Shown piece after piece: positions 1 to 8,710 of a stretch of 64,000 nucleotides of DNA. Made by a program: the position numbers and the translations under genes. The notes under the pieces are model-generated. The model had not been told where the DNA came from, made no database searches, and saw only the letters and a list, made by a program, of their open reading frames with translations. The stretch's first letter is position 1. Every line of letters starts with the position of its first letter. Location of the stretch: contig CP009479.1 of assembly GCA_000965745.1 (NCBI GenBank), forward strand, positions 878,457-942,456, in the 5' to 3' direction. The DNA is from an uncultured archaeon. Lineage in GTDB: Archaea > Thermoplasmatota > Thermoplasmata > Thermoplasmatales > Thermoplasmataceae.

Positions 1-1
1 C

Positions 2-322
2 GCAAAGTACCCAAGGGTAGTGAAGGTTTCAGCCTCAACTGGTGTTGGGGTGGAGGAACTCAAAGAGAAGATCTACGACGAGCTGGATCTTGTAAGGGTG
101 TATCTAAGGAAGAAATCAGGCGATGTTGATTTTGAAAGACCGCTCGTTCTGACCCGTGGTGCCACAGTTCGCGAAGTCTGCAGGCGAGTGAGCAGGGAGA
201 TGCTCAGGTCGTTCAGGTATGCATTGCTGACTCGGAACAACAACAAGGTTATTGACCAGCGTGTCGGCCTGGATTATGATATTGAGGATGAGGACATCGT
301 TACAATAGTCAGCAGGAACTGA
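2..322 (+). CDS. C-terminal part of DRG/Obg-like GTPase (TGS domain), truncated by window start
   Basis: The reading frame is open from the first bases, so the gene begins before the window. The visible 107 or so residues hold the end of the G domain (KVSASTGVGVEELK, the SA-type G5 region) followed by a TGS domain ending in DYDIEDEDIVTIVSRN. This is the C-terminal layout of the developmentally regulated GTP-binding (DRG) subfamily of Obg GTPases, which are ribosome-associated translation GTPases in archaea and eukaryotes. An internal GTG at 20 could be read as a start but lies inside the domain, so it is not used. The next gene, acylphosphatase, follows 43 nt downstream on the same strand. 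Confidence 0.85.
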   Translation, partial: AKYPRVVKVSASTGVGVEELKEKIYDELDLVRVYLRKKSGDVDFERPLVLTRGATVREVCRRVSREMLRSFRYALLTRNNNKVIDQRVGLDYDIEDEDIVTIVSRN

Positions 323-365
323 CGGATCGTTACTATTTTAATTCATAAGGCATACTCAGCATCGT

Positions 366-638
366 ATGCCTTTAACCAAGAGAGTCAGATTTTACGGAAG
401 GGTTCAGGGCGTTTACTTCAGGAGGCGCACAAGGGATGCTGCTTCTGAGTACGGTGTGTCCGGATGGGTGAAGAACTTGCCGGATGGGTCCGTAGAAGCA
501 GAGTTATCCGGTGATACAGATAAGGTTCAGAGGCTGATAGACTACTGCCAGAACGAGATGCCTGTGGCAAGAGTAGACAGGGTGGAAATTACTGACATGG
601 GCTATATTGACCACATCGGTTTCAAGATCAAATACTGA
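366..638 (+). CDS. acyP: Acylphosphatase
   Basis: A 90-residue protein, the usual length of the family. It hydrolyses acyl phosphates such as carbamoyl phosphate and 1,3-bisphosphoglycerate in the cytoplasm. The phosphate-binding loop GRVQGVYFR near residues 11-19 contains the catalytic Arg, and SGWVKNLPDGSVEAE at about 32-46 carries the catalytic Asn. The ATG at 366 is the first residue of the conserved fold. It is convergent with the threonine dehydratase gene, with only two bases between the stop codons. Confidence 0.93.
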   Translation: MPLTKRVRFYGRVQGVYFRRRTRDAASEYGVSGWVKNLPDGSVEAELSGDTDKVQRLIDYCQNEMPVARVDRVEITDMGYIDHIGFKIKY

Positions 639-640
639 CT

Positions 641-1873
641 TCAGAAATCAGAAGAAGTGAGCACATCGAACTTGTACCCTATTTCCCTTAGCTTCCCGAG
701 GAGTTCGGAAAGATGATCCTGTCCCCTCAGGCTGAGAGTGAACATGATGCTCTGAAAGCCTATGGGCGTATCCTGGATCAGGTTGTCTACCTCGGCGTGG
801 AATATGTTCGCGCCAGTCCCCGAAATGGCTGCACTGATCTTCTGCAGCGTCCCCGGCTTGTCCGGTATCTTGCACATGATCCTTACCAGCTCAGAGTTGT
901 TTTCAAGGCTTTTGAATATTATTTTTGAGAGCAGTAGGAAGTTTATGTTTCCTCCTGAAAGAATAACTGCGACGTTCTTTCCTGCCACGTTAACCTTACC
1001 CTCCATTATGGCAGCAAATCCGGCAGCCCCGGATGGCTCAACTAGGGTCTTGTTTCTTTCCAGAAGCTTGAACAATGCCTTTGCAATCCCTTCTTCAGTT
1101 ACGGTTACTACTTCATCCACATATTTCATTGCAACTTTGAGATTGAGCTCTCCAGGATACTTCACCGTTATCCCGTCCGCTATGCTGTCATAGCTCACCT
1201 TTGGGACAAGTTTCCCCTCGAGCATGGACAGGCGCATTGAATCTGACAGTTCGGACTGCACTCCTATGATCCTGACGTCTTTTTTGAGGTATTTTGCGCC
1301 GAGCGCAACCCCTGCTATGAGACCTCCTCCTCCGACAGGCACTACTATGGTGTCGACATCTGGGAGGTCTTCGAGAATCTCCAGGCCTATTGTAGCCTGC
1401 CCTGATATGATGGCAGGATCATTGAATGCTTCTATGAATACCCTATTCTCATTCTGTGCGATCTCATCAGCCTTTTCCCTGGCCTCCGCGTAGTCGCTTC
1501 CATGCAGGATGACCTTAGCCCCGTAGCCAAGTACAGCGTTTGCTTTAGCGGGTGTTGCAAACTCCGGCATCACAATTTTCGCGTCTATACCGTTCACCAT
1601 TGCAGAATATGCAAGCCCCTGTGCGTGATTCCCGGCACTGGCAGTGGTCACCCCCCTCTTTTTCTCCTCTTCTGTAAGATTTGAAATCCTGTACATGGCC
1701 CCTCTTGTTTTGAAAGAGCCCGTCTTCTGCAGGTTTTCCATCTTGAAATGAATATTGCCGGAATAGGTCTTGCTCATAGTGCTTGAATAAAAAAGAGGGG
1801 TTCTGTTTATCTTCCCCTTCAGGTATTCCTGCGCCTTTCTTATATCATCCAGTGTCGGGATCTCGCCTTCCAT
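641..1873 (-). CDS. ilvA: Threonine dehydratase with ACT domain
   Basis: A PLP-dependent lyase that converts threonine (and usually serine) to 2-oxobutyrate plus ammonia, either feeding isoleucine synthesis or acting in catabolism. The PLP lysine lies in KTGSFKTRGA (about residue 55 from the chosen start) and the phosphate-binding glycine loop is VGGGGLIAG. The last 90 or so residues (from about SELVRIMCKIPDKPGTLQ) are a single ACT domain, as in TdcB/IlvA-type enzymes of archaea and Gram-positive bacteria; ACT domains usually bind an amino-acid effector. I chose the ATG at 1873 because a GGAG sits 8 nt upstream. A GTG at 1897 would add eight residues. Confidence 0.9.
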   Translation of the reverse strand: MEGEIPTLDDIRKAQEYLKGKINRTPLFYSSTMSKTYSGNIHFKMENLQKTGSFKTRGAMYRISNLTEEEKKRGVTTASAGNHAQGLAYSAMVNGIDAKIVMPEFATPAKANAVLGYGAKVILHGSDYAEAREKADEIAQNENRVFIEAFNDPAIISGQATIGLEILEDLPDVDTIVVPVGGGGLIAGVALGAKYLKKDVRIIGVQSELSDSMRLSMLEGKLVPKVSYDSIADGITVKYPGELNLKVAMKYVDEVVTVTEEGIAKALFKLLERNKTLVEPSGAAGFAAIMEGKVNVAGKNVAVILSGGNINFLLLSKIIFKSLENNSELVRIMCKIPDKPGTLQKISAAISGTGANIFHAEVDNLIQDTPIGFQSIMFTLSLRGQDHLSELLGKLREIGYKFDVLTSSDF

Positions 1874-1936
1874 CAGAAACACTCCAATGAATCCCACATG
1901 GTGAAAAAAGGGCTATGAATTTTTCGCACAAAGTCT

Positions 1937-3580
1937 TCAGAATAGACCAGTGATCTCACCATTTTCATCTACGTCTATCCCCTCGGCGGATGGGTGGGTT
2001 GGAAGGCCCGGCATGGTCATTACCGATCCCAGAAGCGGCACAACAAAGCCTGCTCCTGAAGAAATCGAGACTGAAGTCACCTTGATCCTGAAATCCTTGG
2101 GGGCGTTCAGCAGTGTCGGATCGTCGCTAAATGAGTACTGGGTTTTTGCCAGGCAGACCGGAGCTTCCTCCATTCCGACTTTCTTGAGGTTTCTGATATC
2201 CTTCAGTGCGCCTTTCTCATATATTACACCCGAGGCGCCATAAATCTCCGTCGCGATCTTTTCTATCTTCTCCTTGATATCGTCATCATCGTTATAGGTC
2301 CTCTTTATCTGGATATCCTTCTCGGGGATGCTTCCGATAACTTCCTTTGCAAGGTCGATTCCACCATCCCCCCCTTTGGCGAAGACTTCTGAAAGCGCGA
2401 ATTTTATGCTGTTCTTCTGCAGTATTTCGATCAGGGCTTTTATTTCGTTCTCAGTATCCTTGGGGAACCTGTTTATCGCTACAACCGGCTCGAACCCGAA
2501 TTGGCGCATGTTCTGCACGTGTCTGATCAAGTTTTCTGATCCTGATTCGAGCGCTTCAACGTTTTCCTGGTTGATATCCTCGGCCCTGCCATGGTGCTTC
2601 AAAGCCCTGATAGTTGCGACTACTACCACCGCATCAACCGGAAGATTGCCTATTTTGCTTGCGAGGTTCATGAACTTCTCGGCCCCGAGCTCAGAGCCGA
2701 AACCCGCCTCAGTTATCAGATAATCTGTAAGCTTCAGTCCTAACTTGTCTGCAAGGATGCTCGATGTTCCATGGGCAATATTCCCGAATGGCCCAGTGTG
2801 AACGAAAGCTGGAACTCCTTCCTGAGTCTGGACAAGATTTGGCCTCAAAGCATCCCTCAGAAGCGCAGCCATAGCACCTGCAGCCTTTAGGTCCCCTGCG
2901 AACACAGGCTTGTTGTCTGTTGAATATCCCACAAGTATCTTCGAGAGCCTTTCCTTAAGGTCAGAGTAACTCTGGGAAAGCCCAAGGATTGCCATAATTT
3001 CTGAAGCGGGAGTAATCACAAATTTGTCATTGGTTATTGCACCGGTGTCCCTTCCTCCTACTCCCACAATGATCTCCCTGAGGGACCTGTCATTCATATC
3101 TATCGTTCTTGGAAAGAGTATCTTCTTCGGGTCTATATTTAGCGGGTTTCCATGGTGAATGTGGTTGTTGATCAGCGCAGAGAGCAGGTTGTGTGCAGCT
3201 GAGACTGCAGGAAAATCAGAAGTGAACAGAAGGTTGATCCTGTCGCTTGGCTCCACGGTGGATTTTCCGCCACCGGTAGCACCTCCCTTAATGCCGAAAC
3301 ATGGACCCAGAGAGGGCTCCCTGAGTGCTACCGCCACATTCTTTCCCAGTTTCTGGAAAGCCTGGGAGAGACCTATGCTTGTAGTGGTCTTCCCTTCCCC
3401 CGCCGGTGTCGGGTTTATTGCAGTTACAAGTATGAGTTTCCCTCTTTTTCTCCCCTCCCTCCTAGACAGGGCCGAAAGCGAGACTTTGGCCATGGTTCTC
3501 CCGTAGGGTTCGTACTCATCCTTCCCAAGCCCAAGCTTGGATGCTATTTCGGATATTTCCCTCAATTCCATCTCATTCAT
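1937..3580 (-). CDS. fhs: Formate--tetrahydrofolate ligase
   Basis: A 547-residue ATP-dependent ligase that makes 10-formyl-THF from formate and THF, close to the family's usual 550-560 residues. The P-loop is TPAGEGKTTTSIGL at about 58-71. Other conserved stretches are REPSLGPCFGIKGGATGGG and the C-terminal MTMPGLPTHPSAEGIDVD. It is the last gene of a three-gene minus-strand operon and overlaps the cyclodeaminase gene by 8 bp. Together the three genes move the formimino carbon of formiminoglutamate on to folate, with Fhs joining the formyl pool in either direction. Confidence 0.95.
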   Translation of the reverse strand: MNEMELREISEIASKLGLGKDEYEPYGRTMAKVSLSALSRREGRKRGKLILVTAINPTPAGEGKTTTSIGLSQAFQKLGKNVAVALREPSLGPCFGIKGGATGGGKSTVEPSDRINLLFTSDFPAVSAAHNLLSALINNHIHHGNPLNIDPKKILFPRTIDMNDRSLREIIVGVGGRDTGAITNDKFVITPASEIMAILGLSQSYSDLKERLSKILVGYSTDNKPVFAGDLKAAGAMAALLRDALRPNLVQTQEGVPAFVHTGPFGNIAHGTSSILADKLGLKLTDYLITEAGFGSELGAEKFMNLASKIGNLPVDAVVVVATIRALKHHGRAEDINQENVEALESGSENLIRHVQNMRQFGFEPVVAINRFPKDTENEIKALIEILQKNSIKFALSEVFAKGGDGGIDLAKEVIGSIPEKDIQIKRTYNDDDDIKEKIEKIATEIYGASGVIYEKGALKDIRNLKKVGMEEAPVCLAKTQYSFSDDPTLLNAPKDFRIKVTSVSISSGAGFVVPLLGSVMTMPGLPTHPSAEGIDVDENGEITGLF

Positions 3581-4196
3581 CTCCTATTGCGGCTTCAACG
3601 AGTTGGAGGACTTCGGATTTAAGCCCGTCACAGTCTTTCATGAAAATGGACATCTTAGACTTCTCCTCACGGGCAAACTCTTCATCCTTCACAGAGTTGA
3701 GATTGATCTTTACGTTGTAGAGTACTCCTTCTATTGCAGAATGTGCAAAGAGAGCAGCACAGCCGGCATCAGTGACGGCATTCCTGTTCCCATGCCTGGC
3801 AAGAGCCAGCGCGAGCTCAAGGACTTCCCGTGAGGCTGAGGCTATCTTCCACGGTACCCGTATTGCCCCTTTCGAAGCCTCCACAATCTTATCTTTTCTC
3901 TCTTTGACCTCTTCGTCAGAATTCTTTGGCATTTTCAAGGCTTTTATGATCTCATTGAAGGCATCTTCATCATCCTTCATGAATTTCCTGAGGTCAGCAT
4001 CTATCTTCTTGCTCTTCTCAATGATTGAATTCATCTCGCCTTCGTATTCCTCGTATTTTCTCTTGTTGACTGTAAGCGAGGCAACCATCTGATTTAGTGA
4101 TGAGGCGACTATAGATACCATTGCACTTGCTGCCCCTCCACCAGGAGCAGGGGATGAGCTTGCAAGCCTTTCCAGAAATGTGTCATAGCTTTCCAC
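3573..4196 (-). CDS. fchA: Formimidoyl-tetrahydrofolate cyclodeaminase
   Basis: A cytoplasmic enzyme of about 207 residues that converts 5-formimino-THF to 5,10-methenyl-THF and ammonia. The N-terminal signature SSSPAPGGGAASAM is typical of the FTCD_C/FchA family, and the rest is helical as expected. The start chosen is GTG at 4196, which has GGAAGTGA just upstream and begins 4 nt after the stop of the previous gene. A TTG at 4223 would add nine residues but lacks a ribosome-binding site and overlaps the upstream gene by 23 bp. It is the middle gene of the formimino-folate operon. Confidence 0.88.
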   Translation of the reverse strand: MESYDTFLERLASSSPAPGGGAASAMVSIVASSLNQMVASLTVNKRKYEEYEGEMNSIIEKSKKIDADLRKFMKDDEDAFNEIIKALKMPKNSDEEVKERKDKIVEASKGAIRVPWKIASASREVLELALALARHGNRNAVTDAGCAALFAHSAIEGVLYNVKINLNSVKDEEFAREEKSKMSIFMKDCDGLKSEVLQLVEAAIGDE

Positions 4197-4200
4197 ATAA

Positions 4201-5097
4201 TCACTTCCACAGTTTTCTCTCAAGGATCTGGTCGTTCTTGAATGAATTGAGCTGCAGGTAGAATTTTGTTGCCTCTATCATGGCATCCATTGGAACAAGT
4301 CCAACGATTTCCGATTCCACCACAGAGACTCCATATCTTGCAGCCTCCATTTTGACCATTTCGAAAACTCGATATATGGGGGTTTTCTTGTAATTTGTCA
4401 GGTTCATGGAGATCTGCACCATCCTCTTATCCTCAAGGTAGAATGCCAGCGATTTCACAAAGGCGAACCCCCCGTCTTTCGCGCGGAGCGCCCTTGCTAT
4501 TTTTTTCCCGAGATTTATGTCCACGGTGTTGAGATTGACATTGTAGGCTATTAGAAAATCCCTGGCCCCAATTATTGTGGCTCCTGCACTGCCAACTTTC
4601 TGCGGACCAAAGTCAGGCTTCCATTTTTCTTCATCTATGGATGCCTTTAACTGTTCAAACTGAAATTTCCGGCCCCTGATATCCTCAAGGCTCTTCCGTG
4701 ATGGGACGAGTGCAGCGTCACTGTATAGGTAAACCGGAATATTGAGCTCCTCCCCAACTCTCTTTGCTAACATTCTTGCGAGCTTAACGCAGTCATTCAT
4801 GTCTGCTCCGCTCAACGGTATGAATGGTACAACATCTGTTGCCCCAAACCGGGGATGCTCTCCCGAGTGCCTGTTCAGGTCAATGAGCTCTGCAGCCTTT
4901 TTTATGCCCTGAAATGCAGCTTCCACCACATTTTCATAATCTGCAGTGAATGTAACAACACTCCTGTTATGGTTTTCGTCCATCTCCATATCGAGAATGG
5001 TAACACCCTTTACAGAAGAAATTGCAGAAACTATCTGTTCAACCCTGTCCTCTTTTCGACCTTCACTGAAATTAGGGACGCACTCGATCAATTTCAT
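4201..5097 (-). CDS. Glutamate formimidoyltransferase
   Basis: A 298-residue match to the stand-alone N-terminal half of FTCD. It transfers the formimino group of N-formimino-L-glutamate (a histidine degradation product) to THF, releasing glutamate. Visible signatures are MKLIECVPNFSEGR at the start, the HNRSVVTF segment, RHSGEHPRFGATDVVPFIP and the mid-protein PDFGPQKVGSAGATIIGAR. It heads the operon, with the cyclodeaminase and fhs following at tight spacing. No hutH, hutU or hutI is in the window, so the source of formiminoglutamate is elsewhere. Confidence 0.92.
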   Translation of the reverse strand: MKLIECVPNFSEGRKEDRVEQIVSAISSVKGVTILDMEMDENHNRSVVTFTADYENVVEAAFQGIKKAAELIDLNRHSGEHPRFGATDVVPFIPLSGADMNDCVKLARMLAKRVGEELNIPVYLYSDAALVPSRKSLEDIRGRKFQFEQLKASIDEEKWKPDFGPQKVGSAGATIIGARDFLIAYNVNLNTVDINLGKKIARALRAKDGGFAFVKSLAFYLEDKRMVQISMNLTNYKKTPIYRVFEMVKMEAARYGVSVVESEIVGLVPMDAMIEATKFYLQLNSFKNDQILERKLWK

Positions 5098-5384
5098 AGT
5101 AAGTTATCGGACGAATGGTATTAAATTTGATTAGGTATATTTCATGGGGTGAATAATAATTATTGAGCGTTCTAATTTTCATGTTTTACTGTTTTCATAA
5201 GTTATTTACAGATTTCATTTTCCATTAGGAAGCGCTTGATTTCTATATTATGATCCAGACATGGTAATCATTAGGGTAGGTTATATATGATCGAATTTGC
5301 ATTCAAAGCTAATAAAATATCAAATAATACAAACTCTATTATTTGATTTACAGATGGTTAGGTTACCATCTCGGAGGCTTATGA
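5098..5384. promoter_or_regulatory. AT-rich divergent promoter region of ftcD-like operon and nrdJ
   Basis: A 287-bp gap between divergent genes. It is strongly AT-rich, with several candidate TATA elements, for example around 5281-5292 (GGTTATATATGA) and 5320-5335 for the rightward gene. CTCGGAGG at 5371-5378 is the ribosome-binding site of nrdJ. I see no RNA gene and no convincing repeat. Confidence 0.45.
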
Positions 5385-7730
5385 ATGATAAACCAGATCG
5401 TTAAGAGGGACGGAACAGTTGTGCCGTTCGATAAGACAAAAATCACCAGGGCTATCTACAAGGCGATGCTCTCGGTGAAAAATGGCACCATGAATGATGC
5501 CGAAAAAATAGCCGACAAAGTAGTCAAGGAACTGGAAAAGAAAAAGGGAACGCCAACAGTTGAACAGATTCAGGATCTGGTAGAAAGTACCCTGATGACC
5601 ACCAAGATTAACAACCAGCCCTTCAAGAACGTTGCAAAGACATACATCCTTTACAGAGAAAAGAGAAGAACAATAAGGGAAGAGAAGGAGAGACTGGGCG
5701 TAAAAGATGATCTCAAGCTTTCAATAAACGCTGTTAAGGTGCTTGAAGCAAGATATCTTCTTAAGGATGAAGAAGGTAAGATTATAGAAACACCACGCCA
5801 GATGTTCAGAAGAGTTGCAATGCATCTAGGAATAGTGGACTCCCTTTACGATTACAAGTCATTCCAGAAAACTGGAAACGTCAGAAAAGACGGCAAAAAA
5901 CTCTCATATCTGTCAAATACTCAAATAGAGACCCTCAATCGGGCGTTCGACAGCATGGTGGAGGATGGAGACCTGACAGGTTCGTTCGAAGAGTTTCTGG
6001 ATTTTGTATATACAAACTACACCACTGCAGAAGAAACGATCAACGAATTCGAGGAGATGATGCAGAACCTTGAGTTTGTGCCAAACTCACCAACCATGAT
6101 GAACGCAGGCGCTAGGCTTGGCCAGCTTTCAGCATGTTTTGTGCTTCCAGTTGGCGACAGCATAGAAGACATCTTCGATGCAGTCAAGTACACTGCCCAG
6201 ATACACAAGTCCGGCGGTGGAACTGGGTTTGCCTTTTCGCGCCTTAGGGCAAAGGATGACCTAGTAGGATCAACAAAGGGGGTAGCCTCCGGTCCGGTCT
6301 CCTTCATGCAGATATTCGACAAAACCACTGATGTTATAAAGCAGGGTGGAAAGAGAAGGGGAGCAAACATGGGAATCCTGAGGTATGATCATCCTGACAT
6401 AATGGATTTCATCATGAGCAAGGACAACCAGAACACCAAATTGGCCAACTTCAACATATCAGTCGGAATGGAAGACGAATTCTTCGAAAAACTTGATCAG
6501 GATGGTTATGTAGAGCTCAGAAACCCAAGGTCAAGGAAGGTAGTCAACAGGATCAAAGCCTCCACTATGTGGGATGCAATCGTCAACCAGGCATGGAAGA
6601 CCGCAGACCCCGGGCTGATCTTTCTGGATGAAATAAACAGGAAGAACCCGGTAAGGCACATCGCAGATATAGAGGCAACCAACCCGTGCGGAGAACAGCC
6701 TCTTATGCCCTATGAATCCTGCAACCTGGGCTCAATAAACCTTGCAAAGTTTGTCAAGGACGGGGAAATTGACTATGAGAGATTGAGGAGGGTGATCAGG
6801 CTTTCAACAAGATTCCTCGATAATGTAGTAGATGCGAACAACTTCCCGGTCGATCAGATCAAAAAGATGACAAGGAGCACCAGAAAGATCGGCCTAGGTA
6901 TAATGGGATTCGCAGACATGCTGATAAAACTCGGCGTGAGATACAACAGCGGGGAAGCGCTCGAAATGGCCGAGAAGATTATGAACTTCCTTCAGGAGGA
7001 ATCACACATGGAGTCTGAGAGGCTCGCTGAAGAGAGAGGCGTCTTCCCTGGCTGGTACGGCTCAACCTGGCAGGAGATGGGCGTGAAGATGAGAAACTCT
7101 ACTACAACTACCATAGCTCCGACAGGAACAATCTCAATAATCGCAGGTTGCTCATCAAGCATAGAGCCTATCTTTGCAATAGCATTCATGAGGCATGTCT
7201 TGAACGGTCAGGAACTTATTGAGGTCAACCCGCTGTTTGAATCATATCTCAGGGAAAGGAACCTTTACTCGGAAGACCTCATGCACGAAGTAGCCAAGAC
7301 AGGCAACCTGCACAACGTTGAACTTCCGCAGGAAGTCAAGGAACTCTTTGTCACATCACACGAGATAGAGCCGGAATGGCATGTTCTTATGCAGGCCACA
7401 TTCCAGAGGTATTGTGACTCCGGTGTTTCAAAGACAATAAACCTTCCAGCAGAGGCATCTCCGGGAGATATCGCAAAAGCCTACAGGATGGCAAAGGATC
7501 TCCACTGCAAGGGAATTACGGTCTACAGGGACAGGAGCAAATCTGAACAGGTTCTATACTCCGGAACAGAAAGCAAGAAGACGGAGGATAAGAAAGAAAG
7601 GGTCAAGGACGCACCTTCACATGAAGAGGAGGATAAAGTCATAGAACTTATAACGAAGGTTCCTGACAAGTACCTGAAGGTTGATGCAACCTTCGATCCT
7701 GCCTGCCCCACTGGAAAGTGTGACAAGTAG
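5385..7730 (+). CDS. nrdJ: Adenosylcobalamin-dependent (class II) ribonucleotide reductase
   Basis: A 781-residue protein that reduces ribonucleotides to deoxyribonucleotides with B12 as radical source. An N-terminal ATP-cone (about 1-90, starting INQIVKRDGTVVPFDKTKI) precedes the barrel, which shows NSPTMMNAG, QLSACFVLPVGDSIEDIF, NPCGEQPLMPYESCNLGSIN and the loop APTGTISIIAGCSSSIEP. The C-terminal CPTGKC provides the redox-active cysteine pair that re-reduces the active site. The ATG at 5385 has a GGAGG 7 nt upstream; an overlapping ATG at 5381 is out of frame. It fits a B12-using organism, as does the B12/radical SAM protein at 22.7 kb. Confidence 0.95.
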   Translation: MINQIVKRDGTVVPFDKTKITRAIYKAMLSVKNGTMNDAEKIADKVVKELEKKKGTPTVEQIQDLVESTLMTTKINNQPFKNVAKTYILYREKRRTIREEKERLGVKDDLKLSINAVKVLEARYLLKDEEGKIIETPRQMFRRVAMHLGIVDSLYDYKSFQKTGNVRKDGKKLSYLSNTQIETLNRAFDSMVEDGDLTGSFEEFLDFVYTNYTTAEETINEFEEMMQNLEFVPNSPTMMNAGARLGQLSACFVLPVGDSIEDIFDAVKYTAQIHKSGGGTGFAFSRLRAKDDLVGSTKGVASGPVSFMQIFDKTTDVIKQGGKRRGANMGILRYDHPDIMDFIMSKDNQNTKLANFNISVGMEDEFFEKLDQDGYVELRNPRSRKVVNRIKASTMWDAIVNQAWKTADPGLIFLDEINRKNPVRHIADIEATNPCGEQPLMPYESCNLGSINLAKFVKDGEIDYERLRRVIRLSTRFLDNVVDANNFPVDQIKKMTRSTRKIGLGIMGFADMLIKLGVRYNSGEALEMAEKIMNFLQEESHMESERLAEERGVFPGWYGSTWQEMGVKMRNSTTTTIAPTGTISIIAGCSSSIEPIFAIAFMRHVLNGQELIEVNPLFESYLRERNLYSEDLMHEVAKTGNLHNVELPQEVKELFVTSHEIEPEWHVLMQATFQRYCDSGVSKTINLPAEASPGDIAKAYRMAKDLHCKGITVYRDRSKSEQVLYSGTESKKTEDKKERVKDAPSHEEEDKVIELITKVPDKYLKVDATFDPACPTGKCDK

Positions 7731-7741
7731 TCTGCCATAAT

Positions 7742-7768
7742 CCCCCCTTTTCTTTTTTTTTGATTTTT
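7742..7768 (+). terminator. Oligo-T terminator after nrdJ
   Basis: A run of C followed by two long T tracts begins 11 nt after the nrdJ stop codon. Archaeal RNA polymerase terminates at such T-rich tracts without needing a hairpin. Confidence 0.6.
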
Positions 7769-7814
7769 CAATAGCAGGATAAGTATAATATCTGGTTTGC
7801 TCATGCTATCTGGT

Positions 7815-8240
7815 ATGGCAGAAAGGTCCAATTTGATAAGTATGCTTATTATGATCCAATTCACACTTCTCATTGTGGAATTTCTCGTAGGAATGTACCT
7901 CAACCTGTTTCCCCAAATAAATTTCCCACTCTCCATGGGGTCAGGTTTCAGCTCAGTGATGCTTTCTCTTGCTCCACACATGGCAATAGGAATACTGCTT
8001 TTCGTCATTGGCCTAGTGATAGTGATAATATCCGTAAGGGGAAAGGACCAGAGAATAAGGACAAGTTCAATACTCGCACTGCTGTTCATTATTCTTGCAG
8101 GAGTGGCTGGCTATATGTTTGCATTCCAGTCCGGATCAGACCTCATGTCTTTCTCAATGGCAACAGGATTCGTCCTTGCGCTGATAATTTACATGATCCC
8201 CGTATCAGTTCTGATGAGATCCACTGGTCAGGTAGCATAA
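7815..8240 (+). CDS. Four-helix integral membrane protein of unknown function
   Basis: About 141 residues with four predicted membrane segments (roughly 8-28, 48-75, 86-105 and 115-134) separated by short loops, one of them basic (VRGKDQRIRT). I do not recognise the family. A TATA-like TATAATAT at 7785-7792 lies about 26 nt before the ATG at 7815, which suggests a leaderless transcript; an ATG at 7803 and a TTG at 7797 are alternatives. It is the last chromosomal gene before the tRNA-Leu integration site. Confidence 0.65.
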   Translation: MAERSNLISMLIMIQFTLLIVEFLVGMYLNLFPQINFPLSMGSGFSSVMLSLAPHMAIGILLFVIGLVIVIISVRGKDQRIRTSSILALLFIILAGVAGYMFAFQSGSDLMSFSMATGFVLALIIYMIPVSVLMRSTGQVA

Positions 8241-8363
8241 CAGGGCATCAAGAAATATTAACGCAGTAGGAACAGATCATGGGATCAAAGTGGATTCGGT
8301 GAGAACATATCCGCCTGCGATACAGTAAATTAAATATTGTATCTATTAATCCCTTTCAACAAA

Positions 8364-8448
8364 GCAGGGGTTGTCGAGATTGGTCAAAGGCGCTAGATTG
8401 AGGGTCTAGTCCCGTAGGGGTACGTGGGTTCAAATCCCATCCCCTGCA
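8364..8448 (+). tRNA. tRNA-Leu (GAG)
   Basis: An 85-nt gene that folds as a class II tRNA. The acceptor stem GCAGGGG/CCCCTGC is followed by discriminator A at 8448, the T arm is GTGGGTTCAAATCCCAT and there is a long variable arm (CCCGTAGGGG). The anticodon loop TTGAGGG is closed by CTAGA/TCTAG, placing GAG at 8400-8402. CCA is not encoded. A TATA-like TTAAATATT lies about 30 nt upstream. Its 3' end is the integration site of the following element. Confidence 0.95.
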
Positions 8449-8449
8449 T
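8438..8449 (+). repeat. attL: 12-bp direct repeat at tRNA-Leu 3' end
   Basis: CATCCCCTGCAT spans the end of the T arm, the 3' acceptor strand, the discriminator base and one flanking base. The identical copy is at 19634-19645. A short CCAAAT follows both copies at slightly different distances. Integration at this place leaves the tRNA gene intact. Confidence 0.85.
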
Positions 8450-8555
8450 ACCTCCAAATGTTCAAAACACTACACCAGCAAACGATCCATTTTTGTAACT
8501 CTTTAAATACTAAGCGTAATTCATACTACTATATTCATATTTAAACATCACTAAT

Positions 8556-8570
8556 TGTGTTTTAAACACA
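8556..8570. promoter_or_regulatory. 15-bp palindrome in the leader of the cargo module
   Basis: TGTGTTTTAAACACA is a perfect 7+1+7 palindrome in the 262-bp AT-rich stretch between tRNA-Leu and the radical SAM gene. It could be an operator. The promoter of the gene itself is probably the AAAATATTAA at about 8681-8691, some 25 nt before the GTG start at 8711. Confidence 0.4.
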
Positions 8571-8710
8571 TACTCTTTGAGAAGGAATTGTCGGAATTGG
8601 CATAGGAAAATGGTTTCCCCATTCTATTAGGTTGAACCTTACAGCGGCATAGAAAATTCCAAATTTCCGCCTTGTAGAGAAAAATATTAACGAAGATTTA
8701 AATTATTGGG

